Source: Nitrospirota bacterium (lineage in GTDB: Bacteria; Nitrospirota; Nitrospiria; Nitrospirales; Nitrospiraceae). Taken from it: 19,687 nt of DNA. How positions within the stretch are numbered: the first letter of the stretch is position 1; each line of letters opens with the position of its first letter. The DNA lies in contig JACRLS010000200.1 of assembly GCA_016235225.1 (NCBI GenBank), positions 1-19,687 of the forward strand. The letters run 5' to 3'. Of the stretch, positions 13,770 through 19,687 are shown in pieces. The notes below the pieces were generated by a model that saw only the letters and a list, made by a program, of their open reading frames with translations, made no database searches and was not told the origin of the DNA. The position numbers were made by a program, and so were the translations under genes.

Positions 13770-15822
13770 ATTTCAGCGTCACCCACCCCATCACCCGGCT
13801 GCCGATCTCGTCGCCGAGCGGATACTCCCGGTGCTTGTCGTTCAGCGCGTTGAAAGCCGACACGGCGAACTCCGCCTTGTCCTGCCAGAACCGATAGCCG
13901 GCGCGTACATTCAGCAAGCTGTAGCTGCCGACACGCTCGCTGGGAATGGTGGACCCCGGCGGGAAAAACGCACCGAGCTGCGTGAAGGCATCAGCGATCG
14001 GTTGCGTACTGGCCCCGACGTAATGGTACAGCAGTTCGGCGTTCACGCCGTTCGCCCAGGCGCCGCGCAGTCCCGCGTTCCATTTGAACCGGGGCATACC
14101 GCGACGGCTGAATCCCGTGAAGGATTGTCCGAACTCTTGATACGAATAATTGGCGAAGGCCGAGAGCCAGGAGGTGGCGAGGTATTCCGCACCCGCTTCA
14201 CCGCCGTACACGTCCGCCAGGCCGGTGTTGATGATCGTCGTGGGATCGGTCGGCGCCGGCCCGGTGGCCCGCACTTGCTGGAGATCGGAAATATGGTTGA
14301 AAAACAGATCGGTTCGCACGCGCAGGCGGTGTCGGAGAAACCAGCCCTGGTAGCCGGCTTCATAGGAGACAATCCGTTCCGGCTGCAATCCGTTGGACCC
14401 CAAGACAGGCGTCGTGAACGAAAATCCCGGCAGGGAGATCCGGGCCTGAACGTTGAGCGCTTCTTCATTGATGGTCGGGGGACGGTAGGCCACGGAGGCC
14501 GACAGACGGAAGGTATGACCTTCCGCGGGAGTGTAGATAGCCGCCACTCGTGGGCTGAGCGTGGGGTTGACGAAGGTGTCGAGATCATATCGGAAACCGG
14601 CGACGACGCTGAATGAGGGCAACGCTCGCCATTCGGCCTGGGTAAAGAGTCCCAAGCGATCTTCACTCGTATGTTGGGTGGTGAAATTGCTCGAAGACAA
14701 ATTCCGCCGATAGTTGGCGCCGGACGTGAGAGTCAAAGTCTCGAGTAGGCGCAGGACATAGCTGGCTTCAAGATTGTACGTATTCAGCGCCAACCGGTTG
14801 GTCTGGTTCCCGTTGGGATCGGTCACGCGTTCGAGCGTGTTTAGTGGGGAGTAGATGCTGTTCAGACTGTTGGTATATAGTCCATTCCACCATCCACGAA
14901 TCGACAAGTCGGCCCGGTCATAGACAAACGAGAGATAGGTCTTGAGGGGTTTATCCGATTGGAATCCGCCGGCCGTATCGGGGCCATCGTAGGGTTTTGA
15001 GCCCACCACGCCTCCCGCGACCTGAAGCTTTGAGTGGTCCGACCATGTGTACTCCGTCTGCGCGTTCACCTTTATCGCGTTAAACGCTTGGGCGTCCCGG
15101 TTGCGCCACTGCTGATTTTGATCATGGCCGATCGAGAATCGGTAACCGAAATTGCCCTTCACTCCCGCGTGGATCGCCGCGCTGGTCAAGGTGCCGAGTT
15201 CTCCACCCCCAAACTGAAGCGTGGTGCCCTTCATCTCCTCCGGTGACTTGGTGATGATGTTGACGACCCCATCAAACGCATTGAAGCCGTAGACCGCCGA
15301 CGCGGGGCCCTTCAGCACTTCGATCCGTTTGATCTCTGGGAGGGTCACCGGCAGCAACTTCCAGAACACCACGCCCGCCTGGTCGATATAAATTGAGCGG
15401 CCATCGACCATCACCAACAGTTTGTTCGCCGTGAGTTGATTGTCACCCCGCACGCTCACGTTAAAGTCAGCGCCGGTGGTCTGCATCACCTCAACGCCGG
15501 GGATCCGGCGAAGGATGGTCGGAATATCCGTCGCGCCGGAGTGTCGGATGTCTTCGTCCGTGATCACGTACACGTTCGACGGGGCCTCGGAGATGGGCTG
15601 CTCGTGCCGGACCGCGATGGAGACGGTTTCTTCTCTCAAGTACAGCGCCTCCTGCCGCACGTGTTCCGCCAAGAGGGACGATGAGGAACGGAACGCCGGG
15701 GGTGACTCTTCTGAGAAGCAAACTCCGCTCCAAATCAAGGGAAGCAGGAGGAACAGCCACCAGGCAGGCAGAGGAGGGCGAAGGCGAGACAGCCGGCGAA
15801 GAATCATCCAGGCAACCTGCAT
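13765..15822 (-). CDS. TonB-dependent outer-membrane receptor
   Basis: Energy-dependent outer-membrane receptor; the substrate is not evident. The 685-residue product has a signal peptide (WWLFLLLPLIWSGVCFS core) and a likely TonB box ETVSIAV. The N-terminal plug domain spans about residues 65-185 (NVYVITDEDIRHSGATDIPTI ... VMVDGRSIY ... IEVLKGPASAVYGFNAFDG), and a beta-barrel ends in the terminal aromatic VTLKF. ATG 15822 is chosen; TTG 15831 and ATG 15807 are alternatives, and 15807 also gives a good signal peptide. A candidate promoter lies just upstream. Plug features resemble siderophore/vitamin receptors in general, but plug sequence alone does not identify a ligand. The next minus-strand genes downstream are the binding protein and kinase, suggesting a shared ligand pathway. 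Confidence 0.93.
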   Translation of the reverse strand: MQVAWMILRRLSRLRPPLPAWWLFLLLPLIWSGVCFSEESPPAFRSSSSLLAEHVRQEALYLREETVSIAVRHEQPISEAPSNVYVITDEDIRHSGATDIPTILRRIPGVEVMQTTGADFNVSVRGDNQLTANKLLVMVDGRSIYIDQAGVVFWKLLPVTLPEIKRIEVLKGPASAVYGFNAFDGVVNIITKSPEEMKGTTLQFGGGELGTLTSAAIHAGVKGNFGYRFSIGHDQNQQWRNRDAQAFNAIKVNAQTEYTWSDHSKLQVAGGVVGSKPYDGPDTAGGFQSDKPLKTYLSFVYDRADLSIRGWWNGLYTNSLNSIYSPLNTLERVTDPNGNQTNRLALNTYNLEASYVLRLLETLTLTSGANYRRNLSSSNFTTQHTSEDRLGLFTQAEWRALPSFSVVAGFRYDLDTFVNPTLSPRVAAIYTPAEGHTFRLSASVAYRPPTINEEALNVQARISLPGFSFTTPVLGSNGLQPERIVSYEAGYQGWFLRHRLRVRTDLFFNHISDLQQVRATGPAPTDPTTIINTGLADVYGGEAGAEYLATSWLSAFANYSYQEFGQSFTGFSRRGMPRFKWNAGLRGAWANGVNAELLYHYVGASTQPIADAFTQLGAFFPPGSTIPSERVGSYSLLNVRAGYRFWQDKAEFAVSAFNALNDKHREYPLGDEIGSRVMGWVTLKF

Positions 15823-15839
15823 GGTTGACAAAGCGATGA

Positions 15840-15868
15840 ACGATAGAGGCGCGGCAATCGCCAGTCAA
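15840..15868 (-). promoter_or_regulatory. Candidate promoter of the TonB receptor gene
   Basis: On the minus strand TTGACT (15868-15863) and TATCGT (15845-15840) are separated by 17 bases. Transcription would start near 15833, leaving about ten bases before ATG 15822 or about 25 before ATG 15807. The latter has GCAGG eight bases upstream, which slightly favours the shorter protein. Prediction from sequence only. Confidence 0.45.
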
Positions 15869-15895
15869 GGGAATAAGGAGCGGCATGGCCCGATA

Positions 15896-15933
15896 GAATC
15901 AAAACCGATTCAGCATGAATCAATAGTGATTCA
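15896..15933. promoter_or_regulatory. Twin GAATC-N6-GATTC palindromes upstream of the TonB receptor gene
   Basis: Four half-sites, GAATC (15896), GATTC (15907), GAATC (15917) and GATTC (15928), are spaced 11, 10 and 11 bases, one helical turn each. The second palindrome extends to a perfect TGAATCA-N4-TGATTCA (15916-15933). They lie about 30 bases upstream of the predicted -35 box, the position expected for activator binding. The cognate regulator is unknown; the motif is not a Fur box. Confidence 0.5.
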
Positions 15934-16401
15934 CCCAATGAGATACACCAGTAGAGCGACGGCTGGGTATCTGGTCAGCAGAAATGGTTTCATTCTGTGG
16001 TGATCTCATTGATTTCATGGATCTTTACAGATTCTGGACGAAAACCCCATCAGAAGCGTCCCCAGACCTCGCCGAGCACGGAGTTTGCTGAGTGAAGAGG
16101 AAGGTCCGTGCCGGACTGATTGATTGAGTCGGCAAAACCGTGTGCTGATCTGAAGCCAGAGGGTGACCGTGGGAGATCCGCTGTTCCTGACGAAGCTGCG
16201 GGTGTTCTTGTACGGCTGGCGGGTGCGTTGGGCGGCTTCTGTCAGGTGTCGGGGTGACGCCACCCCTGTCCCCATGAGTAGTCTTAGAGGGCCGGGCGGT
16301 CAGCTTGCTGGTCGCCTGTGATCCCGGTCACATCCATGAATCTGTGGAACAGATAGAATCCACGACCTCCCGCTTGTGTCGCCTAGAAGGGGAACCTACA
16401 G
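15934..16401. other. Intergenic region between divergent receptor and surface-protein genes
   Basis: No convincing gene is found in this stretch. An 86-codon minus-strand frame (16015-16275) shows no recognisable family, has no clear ribosome-binding site and is probably chance. Near the right end there is a perfect palindrome ATCTGT-GGA-ACAGAT (16340-16354) next to TAGAAT (16354-16359), a fair -10 box without a clear -35. These may belong to the promoter of the surface-protein gene. The AAGGGGA ribosome-binding site precedes ATG 16402. Confidence 0.5.
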
Positions 16402-16917
16402 ATGAGCCTGGCTGAACTCTTCTACGCCAAACAATCGCAGCGCTCCTGGTGGTCGCGCTTCCGGTCCCGCCGCAGGTCAAAGAGCTCATCGCGCATCACC
16501 CATCACGGATCACGCGTCACGTCTTCCTTCCTATTAGAGCCCCTCGAACCGCGGCTCTTGTTATCGGCCGCTCCAGCACAAGCGCTACTTCCGGAAGGCG
16601 CCGCACTAGGCCTGTCGGAGGGGGGCAGCATCATGGGGGAGAGCAATCCTTCACAGAACCCTTCATCAGGTAGCAGCGCCGTCTCTCCCGCTAACGGTAA
16701 CTTAGTAACCCTCGACGCAGACGTCCTCCGGCCGACGGTCATCGCGACCTCAATTCCCGCAGGGTGCACATATCCAGCCGGGGGATTCGTTCACACTTAC
16801 GGTCAAATTCAGCGAAGCCCTGGCCACGGATGGATTAGGGCCGGAAGACGTGGTGTACAACGGGTCGGTTGGGCCGGACCCTACGCTCCTCTATCATCCG
16901 GACACGAACTCCGTTGA
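16402..16917 (+). CDS. LEPR-XLL surface protein, N-terminal frame up to a frameshift
   Basis: The start of a very large exported or surface protein. ATG 16402 follows AAGGGGA by nine bases. The first 35 residues are basic and Ser/Arg-rich, residues about 28-40 (SRITHHGSRVTSS) are encoded by heptanucleotide repeats, and FLLEPLEPRLLLSAA is the LEPR-XLL motif. That motif is found near the N-terminus of many giant bacterial surface proteins and is thought to act in sorting, though this is not proven. After codon 120 the predicted sequence loses similarity (CTYPAGGF...) and ends at 16917, because one extra G in the GGG at 16762-16764 shifts the frame. The genuine continuation is in the +1 frame. 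Residues 122-171 of this frame are therefore probably not native. Confidence 0.75.
   Translation: MSLAELFYAKQSQRSWWSRFRSRRRSKSSSRITHHGSRVTSSFLLEPLEPRLLLSAAPAQALLPEGAALGLSEGGSIMGESNPSQNPSSGSSAVSPANGNLVTLDADVLRPTVIATSIPAGCTYPAGGFVHTYGQIQRSPGHGWIRAGRRGVQRVGWAGPYAPLSSGHELR
16486..16520 (+). repeat. Heptanucleotide array inside the coding sequence of the surface protein
   Basis: Five contiguous seven-base units of consensus NNATCAC lie between codons 29 and 40 of the surface-protein gene. The core ATCAC is the same as in the intergenic array at 2792-2819. Because seven is not a multiple of three, each unit is read in a different frame and three units give seven residues. The translated segment SRITHHGSRVTS sits between the basic leader and the LEPR-XLL motif. 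Confidence 0.7.
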
Positions 16918-19687
16918 GATCGGTTTTCTAGATTCCTTCTCGCCCGGGGCGTATCAACTCCGCTTCCAAAGCACCGATCAAGGCTTCCGCGATCTCAGCG
17001 GCAACCGGTTGGATGGATTCCCTGGCGATCCGCTCCCGTCAGGGAACGGGGTCGAGGACGGCAATGATGACTTTGCCCTGAATTTCATCATCAGCTCTTT
17101 CATCAATAGCTTTGAGCCCGTTGCTCCCGCTGGCTCGCTGATCTATGAGCAGACAGCTATCGGCTATCTAGACTACTCAGACATTGATTACTGGTTCGTC
17201 AATCTCCATGCAGGACAGACACTTGGTGTCACCTTTGAAGGTGAGTCGGTCTATGGCGCGACCGTTTATACCTATGACTTCGGAGGGAATTATACCCCCC
17301 TGGGCCCCCATCCTATCTCAGCATCCGCAGATGGTTCCTACCTAGTTGGAGTGACCAATGCGGTCGGTCCTTATCAACTCCATCTGTTCCTGAACAGTGC
17401 CGTTGATGTTGACGGGTTTCTCGGTACATTCGGAGACAATGGTGACTTGCCTCAAGCCCAAGATCTCGACCCGAGCTTCATTTCGCTTGGTGGTTCAGCC
17501 AGCCGAGGGGCGGTCCAAGGAAACCAACATTACGGTGAAACAATCATCACGTCAGAAGACTTCGAACAGCCGGTGGGGGCGTGGTGGACATTGCTCTCAG
17601 ACAGTCCCTCGGCGGTTGTAGATCAAGGAGGAACGGCTGTCTTCGGCGCTGCGAGTCTGCGCATGGATGGGGATCCGTCGCACTTAGGCGTCGATGCTCC
17701 GGCTGCCCTGAATGAGGCCATTTGGTCCGTGGACCTCTCGGGACTCGCCAACAGCAGCGTCTACATGGACTTCTTTATGGCTGCGAATGACGAGGCGCAA
17801 CAATTCCAAGGAGACTTCAACGGTTCATTCGCTGCGGATGGAGTTGCTATCAGTACTGACGGGATTACTTGGCATCCAATCTTCCAGGCGCCCACCTACT
17901 TCGACGAGGCGTTGGCGTTTGCATCCTATTTTATCGACCTGGGCTCTGCGGCATCGAATGTAGGAATCCCGCTGGGGCCCGACTTTTTGATCAAGTTCCA
18001 GCAGTACAGCACGCCTTCTGATGCCGGTCGAGTCCGACAGTTTGACGATATCCGGATCGCGACTTTCTCCAATGATTCAGCAGACTCGTACCGGTTCTCA
18101 CTGCAGGCGGGAGACTCCGCGTCGATCGCCTATGAGGGGGCAGGGGTCAATGCACAGGTAAACCTCTATGACGAGGCCACCCAGTTGCTGACCACGGGGC
18201 TGGCGGGGGCTACGAACTATGACCAGAGCATTCGTAACTTCGTCGCTCCCGCCACAGGCACCTTCTACGTCCAAATTTCAGGCGACGCAGGTCCTTATAG
18301 CCTGGTCGTCACGCGCAATGCCGACTTTGAGCGGGAGCCAAATTCGGAAGCCCCGCAGGCGCAGGATATCAGCCTGACGAAACGGGTCCTCGGGGCGTTG
18401 CAAGGTGACGACATTTTCGACCACTACACCTTCACGGCGAATGAGGGAGACAACGTCGAACTCACTGTATCCTCTTCAGCACTGAGTCCCTTCAGTAACC
18501 TCAGCCCTCGGCTGAAGTTGTTCGATCCCTCGGCGGCGCTCGTAGCGAACGATGAGAATCTGGATTTTGACGGACAGGCCGGCCTGATTTACACGGTACC
18601 CGTCGGAGCCGCTGGGCTGTATCGGGTCGTTGTAGAAAAGAATTCTGGTGAGGGTGAGTATGTGCTGACCGTGAATGGAGCAACTGGAGGATCAGCGCCC
18701 TTCACGGTAACAGGAACCGCCCCCTCAAGCGGAGCTGCGCTGAGCGTATTCGGTTTTCAAGTTGATTTCTCCGAGCCGCTTCTTCAAACGAGTGTTCAGG
18801 GCGATGAACTGTTTGTGAATGGCACAGCAGAGTTCGGAATATATGGTGTAGATCCCGACACTATCGGGTTTTACCCGTACCTCACCAATCACCCCGACGG
18901 TCTGTACACCGTCACGTTACTGGCTGGGGTGTTGACCAGCATTTCCGGAAAGCCCAACGAGGAGTTTACGGCGACGTTTGTTCTCGATACAGCCGGGCCT
19001 CGAGTGATTGAGAGTTCACTCCACGATGGAGACGTCTTGCTTCCCGGCCCACTCGTTGCGTCCATCCACTTCAGTGAGGCTCTGGCAACCGACGGCCTTG
19101 GACCGGAAGACGTGCTGTTGGTGGACACCTTGAGTGGGACGACCTTCTCTCCCTCAGACTTCGTGTACGACGCAGAAACCAGCGCCGTCACCCTGACCTT
19201 GGGGAGCCTTCCGGAAGGCTCCTACACGCTCACACTGCTCAGTTCGAGCACGGGCTTTCGTGATGTAGCGGGAAATTATTTGGATGGCAGCCCGAGTTCG
19301 CCCCTGCCCTCCGGCGACGGCGCGCCAGGGGGCGACTTGGCCGTCCACTTCGCTGTGGACGTGACCAGCGCGCCCTTGGCACCCCTGTTTCCGTTCCACC
19401 TAGCCGGCTCTCGAATTTCGTCCACCAATGGGTCCATCTCCGGCGTCTTCCACGCGAGCGGAGACATAGATGCCTACACCGTAGATCTTGATCCTGGCCA
19501 AACGGTGACCGCGCGCTTGATTCCGACGAACCCCTCGAGCGTGATGGGACAGATCGAACTGGCGGATGTTACCGGCACGATCGCGACTGCCACGGCGGGC
19601 GCGGCTGGTGAGTTTGTGTTACTGCAGACTGCCCCTGCCACGGCGGGTGGTCTCTACACGCTTCGCTTCAAGAGTCTGGCGGGCACG
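16763..19687 (+). CDS. LEPR-XLL surface protein, continuation frame, runs off the window
   Basis: From 16763 to the window end this frame has no stop and encodes about 975 residues of extracellular-type modules. In order: a Big_5-like Ig fold (QPGDSFTLTVKFSEALATD..., about 16770-17090); a PPC-like domain (DIDYWFVNLHAGQTLG, about 17110-17400); and a jelly-roll-like segment (EDFEQPVGAWW ... YMDFFMAAND, about 17560-18060). Two further PPC-like domains follow (ADSYRFSLQAGDS; FDHYTFTANEGD), then two Big_5-like repeats (about 18700-19360) and another PPC-like start (DIDAYTVDLDPGQTV). The protein is acidic with almost no cysteine, as is usual for secreted repeat proteins. It joins the N-terminal frame if one G is removed. 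The function is probably surface adhesion or matrix; no enzymatic domain is visible. Domain names are by pattern, not by search. Confidence 0.75.

Noticed and set aside
13675..14616. A 313-codon plus-strand frame
   Set aside because: It reads through the heptamer repeats and then antisense to the TonB receptor barrel; no recognisable protein features.
16015..16275. An 86-codon minus-strand frame in the receptor/surface-protein intergenic region
   Set aside because: No ribosome-binding site, no recognisable motif, and low-complexity composition; kept only as a note in the intergenic entry.
16762..16764. Programmed +1 frameshift as the preferred explanation
   Set aside because: No slippery codon, stop codon at the shift site or stimulatory structure is evident; a plain one-base insertion explains the data more simply.

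Overview
The window is GC-rich bacterial DNA from a Gram-negative organism. It has a TonB-dependent outer-membrane receptor, periplasmic proteins and a sigma-54-type activator. The fatty-acid gene order combined with a large LEPR-XLL surface protein fits a Nitrospira-like member of the Nitrospirota. That assignment is an inference from gene content; no 16S gene is present to confirm it.

Left region (1-8521, all + strand): the 3' end of a YceD/DUF177 gene, rpmF, plsX, fabH, a FabL-type enoyl-ACP reductase, fabD, fabG, acpP, fabF, rnc and a secreted cyclophilin. This is the classic rpmF-plsX-fab-rnc cluster for phospholipid and fatty-acid synthesis. Intergenic gaps fabH-fabL and fabL-fabD carry arrays of degenerate heptanucleotide repeats arranged as inverted pairs.

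Middle region (8540-12661): a sigma-54-dependent NtrC-type response regulator, broken by an in-frame TGA, converges on a minus-strand pair made of a periplasmic ABC-type substrate-binding protein and a membrane histidine kinase. No transporter ATPase or permease is present, so the binding protein probably serves as a sensory subunit.

Right region (12662-19687): a REP-like GC-rich palindrome, then a vapBC toxin-antitoxin pair with a readable promoter and twin operators. Next come an orphan fragment of an LEPR-XLL protein, further heptamer arrays, a minus-strand TonB-dependent receptor with a candidate promoter and twin palindromes, and a 0.57 kb intergenic region. Last is the 5' part of a very large LEPR-XLL surface protein built from Big_5-like and PPC-like domains, carrying a one-base frameshift near its start.

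The TonB receptor, binding protein and kinase lie on the same strand. They read as one outer-membrane to periplasm to inner-membrane signalling route that was later separated by about 1.1 kb of repeats, toxin-antitoxin genes and gene debris. The heptamer arrays, the LEPR-XLL fragment, and the two disrupted genes are the most unusual things here.
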